Positions 17,636 through 26,722 of a DNA stretch of 64,000 nucleotides are shown here, piece by piece. A program made the position numbers and the translations under genes. Numbering within the stretch: position 1 is the stretch's first letter; every line of letters begins with the position of its first letter. The stretch is from Nitrospiraceae bacterium. Lineage in GTDB: Bacteria > Nitrospirota > Nitrospiria > Nitrospirales > UBA8639. The stretch lies in assembly GCA_020632595.1 (NCBI GenBank), contig JACKFF010000006.1:186001-250000 (forward strand), written 5' to 3'. The notes below the pieces were generated by a model. That model was not told where the DNA came from. It ran no database searches and saw only the letters and a list, made by a program, of their open reading frames with translations.

Positions 17636-19771
17636 ATGAGAATTTGGCCTGGTCGATCATATCCGCTTGGTGCCACATGGGATGGGCAGGGGGTCAATTT
17701 TGCGCTGTTTTCGGAAAATGCAACAGGTGTGGATCTTTGCCTGTTTGACAATGAACTTCAGGACCAGGAAACCCACCGGATCACCATTGAGGAACGAACG
17801 GATCAAGTTTGGCATGTATATTTGCCTGAGGTGCGTCCGGGCCAGCTCTATGGATACCGGGTGCATGGGCCATATGATCCTGAGGCGGGGCACCGGTTTA
17901 ACCCTGCCAAGCTCCTCATTGATCCGTATGCGAAATCTTTGACGGGTGTGGTGCGATGGTCCGATTCCATGTTTGGCTACCGGCTTGGCGATCCGGCTGG
18001 TGACCTGTCGTACGATGATCGGAACAATGCGGCAAACATTCCTAAAGGGGTAGTCGTCGACCAGGCCTTTAGCTGGGGAGGAGACCAGCGTTTGAATATT
18101 CCCTGGGAGCAGACGGTCATCTATGAAGTCCACGTTAAGGGAATGACGATGCGGCATCCGGACGTTCCTGATTCATTGCGGGGAACCTATGCAGGCTTGG
18201 CGTCTCCGCCGATTCTTGAATATTTGCAATCGCTCGGGATCACCGCAGTGGAATTGTTGCCAGTTCATCATTTTGTGAACGATCTCTATTTGAAAGAAAA
18301 GGGCCTCACCAATTATTGGGGGTATAATTCCATTGGGTATTTTGCTCCGGATATCCGGTATTCGGCTTTCCCCGGTGGAGGAGAAAAGGTCGATGAATTC
18401 AAATCCATGGTCAGGAAACTGCATAGTTCCGGCATCGAAGTCATCCTTGATGTGGTCTATAACCATACCGGAGAAGGGAATCACTTCGGGCCGACGTTAT
18501 CATTCCGGGGGATTGATAACGCCTCCTATTATCGTGTGTCTCCTGACAATCCACGCTATTACATGGATTATACCGGCTGTGGAAATACGCTGAACGTCCG
18601 ACATCCACGGACCTTACAATTGATCATGGACAGTTTGCGGTATTGGGTGAATGATATGCATGTGGATGGTTTCCGGTTTGATCTGGCATCCGCGCTCGCA
18701 CGGGAATTACATGATGTGGATCGGCTCAGCGCTTTTTTTGACATCATTCACCAGGATCCCGTGTTGTCGCAGGTGAAGCTGATTGCCGAACCCTGGGATC
18801 TGGGGGAAGGCGGCTACCAAGTGGGAAATTTTCCTCCTGGGTGGGCGGAGTGGAATGGGAAATACCGTGATTCTATCCGCCGGTATTGGAAGGGAGATGG
18901 TGGGTTGCTTGGGGAAATCGCCAATCGTTGGTCCGGGAGCAGCGATCTCTATGGAGAAAGCGGGCGGCAACCCTATGCCAGTATAAATTTCGTGACCGCT
19001 CATGACGGATTTACCCTCCAGGATTTGGTGTCGTATGACCACAAGCATAATGAAAACAATCAGGAAGGAAATCGGGATGGAACCGATGACAATGATAGTT
19101 GGAATTGTGGTGTGGAAGGCCCGACTGATGATCCTGCGATTCAGGAATTGCGGGATCGGCAGGTCCGGAATTTTTTCGCGACCTTATTATTATCCCAGGG
19201 AGTACCGATGATCTGTGGCGGGGATGAATTAGGTCGTACACAACAGGGGAATAATAACGCCTATTGCCAGGATAACGAGTTGAGTTGGGTGAATTGGAAC
19301 CTGACGCGATCCCAACTCGGATTGCTGGAATTTGTGAAGCTGCTCATTGCCATAAAAAAAACCCATCCGGTGTTTCAACGGCGAAGGTTTTTTCAAGGGC
19401 GCCGGGTGGAAGATTCGGAAGTGAAGGATGTGGCCTGGTTCGGATCGCATGGAAAAGAAATGTCGCATGAAGATTGGCAGATGGGGCTTCGAACCTTGGG
19501 AATACGATTGGCAGGAGATGCCATTGTAGAGAAAGATAGCCACGGACGACCGATTGTGGATGAGACGTTTTTAGTATTGATAAACGCCCATCATGAGGAT
19601 GTGGAATTCATCCTTCCTGCCCACACCAAGTCGGTACGGTGGGAGTTGGAGTTTGATACCGCTGTCCCGGTTGATAAGAAGAGTTCCAAGCATACGAAAT
19701 TATTGAAAGGGGGACAACCCTATCATTTAATTTCTCGGGGGCTTGCCTTGTTCCGAACCCCGAAATCCTGA
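17636..19771 (+). CDS. glgX: Glycogen debranching enzyme GlgX (isoamylase family)
   Basis: Hydrolyses alpha-1,6 branches of glycogen or limit dextrin, giving linear maltodextrins usable by TreY, MalQ and GlgP. The 711-aa protein has CBM48 at the N-terminus (GATWDGQGVNFALFSENA), then VIYEVHVKGMT, VELLPVHHFV, VILDVVYNHTGEGN, VDGFRFDLASALAR (nucleophile), LIAEPWDLGEGGYQVG and NFVTAHDGFTLQDLVSYDHKHNE, all GlgX/TreX blocks. AGGAGAG precedes ATG 17636. In archaeal and actinobacterial trehalose clusters a TreX homolog supplies TreYZ, and the context here suggests the same role. Confidence 0.95.
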   Translation: MRIWPGRSYPLGATWDGQGVNFALFSENATGVDLCLFDNELQDQETHRITIEERTDQVWHVYLPEVRPGQLYGYRVHGPYDPEAGHRFNPAKLLIDPYAKSLTGVVRWSDSMFGYRLGDPAGDLSYDDRNNAANIPKGVVVDQAFSWGGDQRLNIPWEQTVIYEVHVKGMTMRHPDVPDSLRGTYAGLASPPILEYLQSLGITAVELLPVHHFVNDLYLKEKGLTNYWGYNSIGYFAPDIRYSAFPGGGEKVDEFKSMVRKLHSSGIEVILDVVYNHTGEGNHFGPTLSFRGIDNASYYRVSPDNPRYYMDYTGCGNTLNVRHPRTLQLIMDSLRYWVNDMHVDGFRFDLASALARELHDVDRLSAFFDIIHQDPVLSQVKLIAEPWDLGEGGYQVGNFPPGWAEWNGKYRDSIRRYWKGDGGLLGEIANRWSGSSDLYGESGRQPYASINFVTAHDGFTLQDLVSYDHKHNENNQEGNRDGTDDNDSWNCGVEGPTDDPAIQELRDRQVRNFFATLLLSQGVPMICGGDELGRTQQGNNNAYCQDNELSWVNWNLTRSQLGLLEFVKLLIAIKKTHPVFQRRRFFQGRRVEDSEVKDVAWFGSHGKEMSHEDWQMGLRTLGIRLAGDAIVEKDSHGRPIVDETFLVLINAHHEDVEFILPAHTKSVRWELEFDTAVPVDKKSSKHTKLLKGGQPYHLISRGLALFRTPKS

Positions 19772-19927
19772 CAACGTGGTCATCGCTGTCAGTCCACTGG
19801 CCCCATGGATTAACGCTTGGTCATGGGAATGAACCAGCCACGACGCCCCCATCTATAAGACAAGCCTGCCAAGCGGTCAGCCAGACCTAAGTCTTACCGG
19901 GAAGCCGGCAATTCTGGCATCAGTCAA

Positions 19928-20155
19928 CTAGACGACGTATTTCTTGCTACGCTCTACCATACCGGTGACAGCTTCTTTGGCATCTTCTGCAAACTCTCCG
20001 GCCCGTTCGCTGGCGTCTTCCATCATGTTCTTTAGCTGACGACGGGTTCGAGATCCCGACTGGGGAGCCATCAACAGACCAAGGCCGGTTCCGAGGACCA
20101 CTCCGACCATTAATGAAAGCCCAGCGAGCAAAACATAGCGAGTATCGTTATCCAT
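19928..20155 (-). CDS. YtxH-like small membrane protein
   Basis: A 75-aa protein starting MDNDTRYVLLAGLSLMVG, with one membrane segment followed by GTGLGLLMAPQSGSRTRRQL, the 'MAPQSG/R' block of YtxH proteins. A charged helix of Glu, Asp and Ala then ends in SKKYVV. GGAGG lies 9 nt before ATG 20155; the 15 codons upstream are not convincing. It is the second YtxH-like gene in the glycogen/trehalose block and follows the DUF2934 gene by 67 nt. Confidence 0.75.
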   Translation of the reverse strand: MDNDTRYVLLAGLSLMVGVVLGTGLGLLMAPQSGSRTRRQLKNMMEDASERAGEFAEDAKEAVTGMVERSKKYVV

Positions 20156-20222
20156 GTGCGATATCCTCCATTGGTAAAGTGAGTGGGTAAAAATGTTCAA
20201 GGATCAAGATTTCAATTGTCTC

Positions 20223-20552
20223 CTAAGATAACGGAGGCTGCTGCAAGAGTATCTCACGCTCGGCTTGAAGCCAGTCTTCCCAATCACTGCCATGTTGGCC
20301 TCCGCGCCGCTGATGAATTTCAAAGGCGCGTTGGGCAATACGTTCCCGCAATTCTTCGGATAGTGCCATGGAGGGACCGGGATAGGAGACTTGAGGCTCC
20401 TTGTGAATGGCCTGAGGCAACACCGGCCGCCTTGTCGTGGCTGAGCCCCCAGATTTGCTGCTGGTTTTTTTTGCCGTCTTGCCTTCAAGGGTCGTTTTTT
20501 TTGTGGTGGACGGTTTTTTCTTAGGTTTCTCGTCTGGTGTTTTTGGGGGCAT
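20223..20552 (-). CDS. DUF2934 domain protein with basic N-terminal tail
   Basis: A 109-aa protein. Residues 1-60 are a disordered, Lys/Thr/Ser/Pro-rich tail (KPKKKPSTTKKTT). Residues 65-103 form DUF2934: LRERIAQRAFEIHQRRGG, QHGSDWEDWLQAERE. The family has no established function and often sits near stress and storage genes. AAAGGA precedes the ATG. It is probably cotranscribed with the downstream YtxH-like gene. Confidence 0.78.
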   Translation of the reverse strand: MPPKTPDEKPKKKPSTTKKTTLEGKTAKKTSSKSGGSATTRRPVLPQAIHKEPQVSYPGPSMALSEELRERIAQRAFEIHQRRGGQHGSDWEDWLQAEREILLQQPPLS

Positions 20553-21087
20553 GTTTCCTTTCTCAGCTCCTATGCTTGTCTGACTTTGAGAGACCCCATT
20601 CCGACTCGTTTATGGCCTTATTGTACAGGAATATTGGCTCTTCGTCCAAACTGTTGGGCGTGGTTTAGCTGTTTCCGAGGCTATCGCCGTGTTGTGAAAG
20701 GACGAAAAGGATTCTTTCCTGGGAGTAGGTGGACACGTTCCCAGGAAGGAATCAAGGGGCTAGGGTATGCGGCAAATTTCGATTTCTCAGATCGGTATTT
20801 TCAAGAGTTAGCATGAGGTTTGTAGAAGACACAAGATTGATCTTCCCTTACAATTACAACGATAAAGCCTTAACGGAAGCCAGAGACCAGAGTGAAGGGA
20901 GAGAGACTCTGTTGAAAGGAATGAGAGAAAAAATCTTTTGATCTGAGGCGGCGAACACCAGTCATGCGGTAGTTGCGTGGTTCGTCAGCAAGGCACTCTC
21001 ATGAGCCGGATACCACAAAACAGGATATAAGGAATAGTTAATAGCGATTTCCCCAAAAACTGACATCGAGAAGTGTATTTTTTTTGA
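20553..21087. other. Intergenic region between DUF2934 gene and malQ
   Basis: 535 bp between divergent genes. Several short frames exist (up to about 76 codons, for example 20586-20816), but none has a convincing ribosome-binding site or recognisable protein. It must hold both divergent promoters; I cannot place them with confidence. Confidence 0.4.
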
Positions 21088-23307
21088 ATGACAACGATGC
21101 ATAAAGATGAATCTGCCACAAAGCTGATTTGGCAATTAGGTCAGCAGTATGGCATTGACCCGTTTTATTTTGATGGCTTAGGTGTTGAGCGACAGGTTTC
21201 GGTGCCTCATCTCCAACAAGTCCTGGCAAGCATGGGGGTGAAGGCTTCATCGAAGAAGGAAATTCTTGCCTCGCTTGCTCATGCGGACTTCCGAACCTGG
21301 ACTCAGGTCATTGATGCAGTTGTGGTGCGCTATCCTTCTGATGCTCCCTTCATGTTGGCTCTGTCCCTTCCCCTTGGGAGCTCCAGTTTGGAGAAGGTTT
21401 CCCTTGTCATCCAGGTGACGGATGAGAAGGGGAGGAGCCGGCGCTTATCTATACCCGGATCCAGGGTCAAGGTGATATCTGAGAAGACGATCCGTGGTGT
21501 GCGGTATGTCCGGGTTCATGTTCCTCTTTCCGGAACATGTACACTCGGTTACTTCCGTCTTGCGGTTTGTGTGAACCTGCATGCAGAGCGAACAGTCGAA
21601 GGACAGGCTCTCCTCATAGTGGCACCCAGGAAATGTTATCTCCCCCCTTCACCTAATCGTGCTTGGGGGATTTCGCTCCAACTCTATGGGTTACGGTCAC
21701 ACAAAAACTGGGGAATTGGGGATTTTCGAGATTTGGAAGAGATTATGAAAGTGGCGGGGACGCGTTGGAGAGTGGCCACCATCGGGGTCAATCCTCTTCA
21801 TATTCCGGCAGTGGGATTAGCCAGCCCCTATTCTCCGTCCAGCCGTCTCTTCTGGAGCCCCGTGTACTTGAACCTGGAGGGGGTAGAGGAGTGGCGGATT
21901 TCTGCAGGTCTTCGTCGGAAAGCCAAGAGCGCAAAATTCCAGCGTCGTCTCCAACAGTTTCGGGAGAGTCCACTGGTCGATTATGAGGCCGTAGGGAAAC
22001 TGAAGTGGGCGGTTCTCGAAGATCTATTCCGAGTGTTTCGACGACAACATCTCCAGCCTAAGTCCCGCACGGCACGTGGAAGAGCATTTGCCAAATTTGT
22101 GTCCGGGTTCCACCCCCATCTAACCATGTTTTGTACATTTCAGGCCTTGACGGAACGCCTGGGAACGGTGGCTTGGCGCACTTGGCCCAACGCCTTTCGG
22201 CATCCCCAGTCACCGGATGTGGAAGTGTTTCAACGATCTCATGCCACTCGGGTTCAATTTTATCAATATGTTCAATGGTTGTGTGAGTTGCAATTACAGA
22301 ACCTCGATCTTGTTGCGAAGAAACATTCATTGGCGTTCCGCTTGTATCATGATTTACCGGTCGGCATTCATCCCGATGGAGCCGATGCCTGGGTCTTTCA
22401 AGATCAGCTTGCCTCAGGCATTACTGTTGGCGCGCCGCCGGATTCCTTTAATCTCAATGGACAAAGTTGGGGACTGGCTGTTCCCAATCCCGTTCGTTTG
22501 CGGGAGGATGGGTATCGCTTTCTTCGAGAAACCTTACGCCAAAATATGCGACATGGAGGTGTCCTCAGGATCGACCATGCCTTGGGGCTGTTTCGGATGT
22601 TCTGGGTTCCCCAAGGGGGAACAGGAAAGGATGGCGTGTACGTCAAAACTTACGTGGATGAAATTTTGGCGGTCCTGGCACTAGAAAGTGTGCGACGAAA
22701 AGTGATGGTGGTTGGGGAGGACCTGGGTGCGGTCACCCCTGCCATTCGGGAAAAATTAGATGCCGCGGGGCTTCTATCCTATCGTCTGTTATTTTTTGAA
22801 CGAGGCAATAGGGGGGAGATGACCCCGCCACATGCCTATCCTGAGCAGGCGCTTGTGGCCGCAACGACACATGATCTTCCTACCCTCAAAGGTTTTTGGG
22901 CAGGACGAGATATCATCATAAAGCAAGAAGGGAGTGTCTATCTCAGAAAAAAAGATTGCCAGCAGGACCGGCGGCAGCGGGCGGAAGATCGGAAACAATT
23001 ATGGGAGGCCTTACATCGGGAGGGCCTCTGTTCTGCCGGGGCAATTCCCCCAAACCTTTCGGACGATATGCTTCAAGCCATGTACCGGTATTTAGCAAGG
23101 ACACCCTCGCGTCTGCTCATCGTGCAGCTTGAAGATTTGTTGGGGGAGCTTGATACGCCTAATCTCCCTGGAGCCCCGGATTCCGTCTATCCTTCCTGGC
23201 GAGTGCGGATTGGTCGAGAATTGACTGCTTGGCTCAATGATCCGGCCATCCTGGGCTTTGCCAAAGCGATGCAGCGTGAGGGACGGAAAGGCGGATGTGA
23301 CCACTAG
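21088..23307 (+). CDS. malQ: 4-alpha-glucanotransferase MalQ (amylomaltase)
   Basis: Transfers alpha-1,4-glucan segments between maltodextrins, recycling short oligosaccharides from debranching and phosphorolysis. The 739-aa GH77 protein has an N-terminal extension of about 190 residues, then RAWGISLQLYGLRSHKNWGI. Catalytic blocks: YHDLPVGIHPDGADAW, GGVLRIDHALGLFRMFWVP (nucleophile), VVGEDLGAVTPAIREKL (acid/base) and ATTHDLPTLKGFW. This matches the longer, E. coli-like form. ATG 21088 lacks a strong Shine-Dalgarno; ATG 21097 is possible. Confidence 0.95.
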   Translation: MTTMHKDESATKLIWQLGQQYGIDPFYFDGLGVERQVSVPHLQQVLASMGVKASSKKEILASLAHADFRTWTQVIDAVVVRYPSDAPFMLALSLPLGSSSLEKVSLVIQVTDEKGRSRRLSIPGSRVKVISEKTIRGVRYVRVHVPLSGTCTLGYFRLAVCVNLHAERTVEGQALLIVAPRKCYLPPSPNRAWGISLQLYGLRSHKNWGIGDFRDLEEIMKVAGTRWRVATIGVNPLHIPAVGLASPYSPSSRLFWSPVYLNLEGVEEWRISAGLRRKAKSAKFQRRLQQFRESPLVDYEAVGKLKWAVLEDLFRVFRRQHLQPKSRTARGRAFAKFVSGFHPHLTMFCTFQALTERLGTVAWRTWPNAFRHPQSPDVEVFQRSHATRVQFYQYVQWLCELQLQNLDLVAKKHSLAFRLYHDLPVGIHPDGADAWVFQDQLASGITVGAPPDSFNLNGQSWGLAVPNPVRLREDGYRFLRETLRQNMRHGGVLRIDHALGLFRMFWVPQGGTGKDGVYVKTYVDEILAVLALESVRRKVMVVGEDLGAVTPAIREKLDAAGLLSYRLLFFERGNRGEMTPPHAYPEQALVAATTHDLPTLKGFWAGRDIIIKQEGSVYLRKKDCQQDRRQRAEDRKQLWEALHREGLCSAGAIPPNLSDDMLQAMYRYLARTPSRLLIVQLEDLLGELDTPNLPGAPDSVYPSWRVRIGRELTAWLNDPAILGFAKAMQREGRKGGCDH

Positions 23308-23529
23308 ATAGGCAGAGGATAGGTTGCATAAGCGCTTTGATAGAAGGATGGATACTCAGATGCTATCCCATGAGTCAAATACGGTGTCTTGCCGGAATGT
23401 CAGTTGCGTGCTGTGTAGGAGGATACTATGATCAACGATTGGCATGGTCCAATGCCCATTGGGTCTGATGGGAAAAACAGGGCGTTTCGTCTGAGTTAGA
23501 TCGATACGGAAGAGAGGACGATCCTTCAT

Positions 23530-24378
23530 ATGCAAGAGAAAAAGTTGACGATGGCCGGGTGGGTGGATGGCTTAACCGACGCGGTTACTGCGAGCCTGGC
23601 TCAAATTGTTGCCTATTTGCCAACCCTGATTTTGGCGTGCATGCTCTTGGGTCTTGGTTATGTGCTAGCCAGGCTGGTTTCTGTCGTGGTGACCCGCTTG
23701 TTGCAATTGATGGGGTTTGACCGCTTGCTGAGTCGAACCGCCGTGCAAACCTTATTGGAGCGATCAGGAACCAAGCAGAAAAGTTCTGAAATTTTAGGGT
23801 TGATTGGTTTTTGGATTATTTTCCTGGTTTTTCTCATTCAAGCGTCGGACACCCTCAGTTTGACGATGGTCTCTGATGCTCTGACGAGTATTGCCTATTA
23901 TATTCCCAAAGTCGGGATTGCGGTGTTGGTGCTGGTTCTGGGTTTAATCGCCGCGAATTTTGTTCGTGAGTTGATTACCATGACGTGTAGTTCGGCAGGA
24001 ATTACTCACGGGACGATGGTGGCCCAGGCCGTCTATGTGGCGGTCGTATTGTTAATTGTGGTGACGGCCATTGACGCACTCGGGATTAATACGGAACTGC
24101 TGAACAATACCATTGTTATCCTCTTAGCTGGATTGATCGGGGGTGCGGCATTGTCGTTTGGATTGGGGTCACGGACCGCTGTGGCTAATCTCATTGCTGC
24201 TCATTATTTAGGGTCAATGGTTCGAGTGGGCATGACCGTAAAAATTGGGGAGAACCAAGGAACCGTGGTTGCGGTCACCCCCATCTCTGTCGTGTTGGAA
24301 ACCCGGGAGGGCCGGGTCATCGTTCCTGCGACCCAGGTTACCGAATCAACAGCCGTCATTACCCATCCCGAGCATTAG
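23530..24378 (+). CDS. Small mechanosensitive-channel-like protein (TM_helix repeats, MscS-type)
   Basis: A 282-aa membrane protein with about four to five spans, including two TM_helix-type repeats (PTLILACMLLGLGYVLARLV and PKVGIAVLVLVLGLIAANFV). A pore-like helix, IGGAALSFGLGSRTAVANLI, is followed by an MscS-type beta domain (VGMTVKIGENQGTVVAVTPI, VIVPATQV). The C-terminal alpha/beta domain of classical MscS is missing. A role in osmotic release of ions is inferred from the family. GAGAGG lies 10 nt upstream of the ATG. It is followed after 3 nt by the MgtE-N/CBS gene, so it is cotranscribed with the magnesium genes. Confidence 0.82.
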   Translation: MQEKKLTMAGWVDGLTDAVTASLAQIVAYLPTLILACMLLGLGYVLARLVSVVVTRLLQLMGFDRLLSRTAVQTLLERSGTKQKSSEILGLIGFWIIFLVFLIQASDTLSLTMVSDALTSIAYYIPKVGIAVLVLVLGLIAANFVRELITMTCSSAGITHGTMVAQAVYVAVVLLIVVTAIDALGINTELLNNTIVILLAGLIGGAALSFGLGSRTAVANLIAAHYLGSMVRVGMTVKIGENQGTVVAVTPISVVLETREGRVIVPATQVTESTAVITHPEH

Positions 24379-24381
24379 CAT

Positions 24382-25218
24382 ATGGAACTTGAACATCGGC
24401 TTACTCTGGGGTATTTGCAGGCGCATCCCGTGGAGGCAGCCCGTCATTTGGAATCGCTGGATCCTCATGAAGCGGCTTCGCTCCTGGAGGCCTTACCTGG
24501 GGAAGAAATCGCCGGTGTCTTAGAGCATTGCTTGCCGGTATCCACGGCCAAAATCATCGAAGAGCTTTCAAAGGATCTTGGGGCAGGTGTCTTAGGCGCC
24601 ATGAATGCCACATCAGCGATCGGGGTTCTTCGGCAATTTGAGGAACCAGTTCGCCAGGACGTGTTGGACCGGTTAGATAATCCGATGGGGGCGACCCTTC
24701 GCCGTGCCTTGCGGTATTCCCCCAACACGGCCGGAAGTTTAGCGGATCCTCAGGTGTTTACCCTCCCACCTGATATCGCCGTCGAAGAGGCCGTCGACCG
24801 TATTCGTACCTATGGCCAGAAAGCCATGTACTATGTCTACGTCATCGATCGCGATAGTAAATTGGAAGGTGTCCTCACATTGAGGCAGCTGCTGATTGAT
24901 CGGTCTGATCATTTAGTCGGAACATTGATGGAGACCCAGATCATCACCTTATCAGCAGAAGCCAATCTGGAGGAAATTCTCAAGCACTCTGAATGGAGCC
25001 GGTTTCATACCTTGCCGGTGGTCGATCGATGGGGAACATTTTTTGGAGCCTTGCGATATCGGATGTTACGCAGGATTGAGAAAGATGTCGGAGGCAAGGC
25101 CCCGTTGGGATCGGTGAGCGATTCCCTCATGCAACTTTGGGAAGTCTATTCGTTAACCGGCATTCGCTTAATGACCGATGTGGCGGAAACGCTACAAGAA
25201 CGGAACAAAATAGGGTGA
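24382..25218 (+). CDS. Soluble MgtE-N plus CBS-pair protein
   Basis: A 278-aa protein without membrane segments. Residues about 15-125 match the MgtE N-terminal superhelix (AARHLESLDPHEAASLLEAL). About 130-250 form a CBS pair (YYVYVIDRDSKLEGVLTLRQ and FHTLPVVDRWGTFFGALRY). It is the cytosolic gate of MgtE without the channel. It sits directly before a full MgtE, whose GTG start overlaps its TGA (GTGA), so the products are made together. A regulatory subunit or Mg/nucleotide sensor is my inference. A split gene is unlikely because MgtE has its own N and CBS domains. Confidence 0.85.
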   Translation: MELEHRLTLGYLQAHPVEAARHLESLDPHEAASLLEALPGEEIAGVLEHCLPVSTAKIIEELSKDLGAGVLGAMNATSAIGVLRQFEEPVRQDVLDRLDNPMGATLRRALRYSPNTAGSLADPQVFTLPPDIAVEEAVDRIRTYGQKAMYYVYVIDRDSKLEGVLTLRQLLIDRSDHLVGTLMETQIITLSAEANLEEILKHSEWSRFHTLPVVDRWGTFFGALRYRMLRRIEKDVGGKAPLGSVSDSLMQLWEVYSLTGIRLMTDVAETLQERNKIG

Positions 25219-26549
25219 GGGATCTAACCACGCAGAGGGGTTCGAAGGTTCGGGGAAGGGGGCATCTCCTCAACGAGGCTTTTTTTCAGAACCATCATGA
25301 GGAAGCCGCACGAATTCTGGAAGGGTATCCGGTAGAGGATATTCTGCGAGTCTTGCAAGGAACCAGTCCGAAAAATGCGGCGAATCTTCTGGCCTGTGTC
25401 ACGCCTCCCGTCGCTGCGGATACGTTGGCGATCATGCCCACTGATTTGCTGAAGCAGGTTGTGCCGCATCTCTCGCCGTCATTAGCGGCCTCCCTGTTTC
25501 AACGGTTGGACGACGATCTGCAACGGGCGATTCTTTTCAGAGTTCCTGAACGGTATGCCCAGGAAATCCGGTCCTACATGACCTACCCGGAGGAATCCGT
25601 CGGCCGTATTATGGATCCCAAATTTTTTGTGTTGCAGGAGGAAAGCACGGTTCGGGAAGCCATGGTACAGGTGCGGATCAGGGCCCAGAAAGATGTCCAT
25701 GATGTCTATGTCATTGATCGAACCCAAAAGCTTGTGGGCCGGATTTCCGTCCGTGATTTGTTGCTGGTGGATCCGGAAGAAAAATTGCAGTCGGTTATGG
25801 TTCAGGATCTTCCCACCATTCATCCTTTGGAGTCGCGTGAAGAGATTGTCGAACTCTTCGGGGAACGGCATTTTTTTACGATTCCGGTTGTGGATCTGGA
25901 CGAACGGCTTTTAGGCGTGGTCCGGAACGAAGCCATTATTAAGGCCAGTCAGGAAGATGCGAGTGCAGACCTGCTGACGATGGTGGGAGCCAATAAGGAT
26001 GAGCGTGCGCTTTCCCCCGTGTGGTTTTCGGTCCGAAAACGATTGCCGTGGTTACAACTGAATCTGCTCACGGCATTCTTGGCCGCATTTGTCGTAGGAA
26101 TGTTTGAAGGGACCATTGCGAAATTTACCGCTCTGGCTGTCTTACTCCCGATTGTGGCCGGGCAGTCAGGCAATACCGGGGCCCAATCCCTTGCCGTGGT
26201 CATTCGCGGATTGGCACTGCGGGATATACGACCATCTCAATGGCTGAGAGTCAGCGGGAAAGAAGTCTATGTCGCGTTTTTAAACGGCCTGGCTGTTTCT
26301 GCCACGGCATGTCTCGCCGTGGGATTATGGAGCCGGTCATTGGGATTGGTCTTCATCATCGGTCTGTCCATGATTATTTCGATGGTCATTGCAGGGCTGT
26401 CCGGTGCGATCATTCCCATTGCCTTGAAGGCACTCAAACAGGATCCCGCCCAATCCTCCTCGATTGTGTTAACCACGGTGACCGATGTGGTCGGGTTTTT
26501 CAGTTTCTTGGGGCTTGCCACCTTGCTTTCAAGTTTATTGGAAGCCTGA
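25215..26549 (+). CDS. mgtE: Magnesium transporter MgtE
   Basis: Mg-gated inner-membrane magnesium channel. From GTG 25215 it is 444 aa: an MgtE-N superhelix (about 20-125), a CBS pair (VHDVYVIDRTQKLVGRISVR and FFTIPVVDLDERLLGVV), a plug helix, then five membrane segments. The pore signature is VLLPIVAGQSGNTGAQSL and the last helix has VVGFFSFLGLATLL. The GTG overlaps the stop of the soluble paralog by 4 bp. The frame is open upstream into that gene, but the overlap start gives a normal-length protein. Confidence 0.93.
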   Translation: MRDLTTQRGSKVRGRGHLLNEAFFQNHHEEAARILEGYPVEDILRVLQGTSPKNAANLLACVTPPVAADTLAIMPTDLLKQVVPHLSPSLAASLFQRLDDDLQRAILFRVPERYAQEIRSYMTYPEESVGRIMDPKFFVLQEESTVREAMVQVRIRAQKDVHDVYVIDRTQKLVGRISVRDLLLVDPEEKLQSVMVQDLPTIHPLESREEIVELFGERHFFTIPVVDLDERLLGVVRNEAIIKASQEDASADLLTMVGANKDERALSPVWFSVRKRLPWLQLNLLTAFLAAFVVGMFEGTIAKFTALAVLLPIVAGQSGNTGAQSLAVVIRGLALRDIRPSQWLRVSGKEVYVAFLNGLAVSATACLAVGLWSRSLGLVFIIGLSMIISMVIAGLSGAIIPIALKALKQDPAQSSSIVLTTVTDVVGFFSFLGLATLLSSLLEA

Positions 26550-26722
26550 TCATTGATCGGGTTGTGGACAGGCTCCTCTTCATGTTCGCTCTCTCCCGCT
26601 CCCACACCCCTCGCGGGCCATTTTTCCATCAAACAAAATTTCTGATTGCCTACTAATTAATGGTAGGGTAGTATCGTTTTTGCTCTCATTTTTATCCTAT
26701 GTCATTGTGGAAAGGAGGCTCT

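Noticed and set aside
24382..26549. The MgtE pair read as one frameshifted gene
   Set aside because: Both proteins have their own MgtE-N and CBS domains, so they are two genes, not halves of one.
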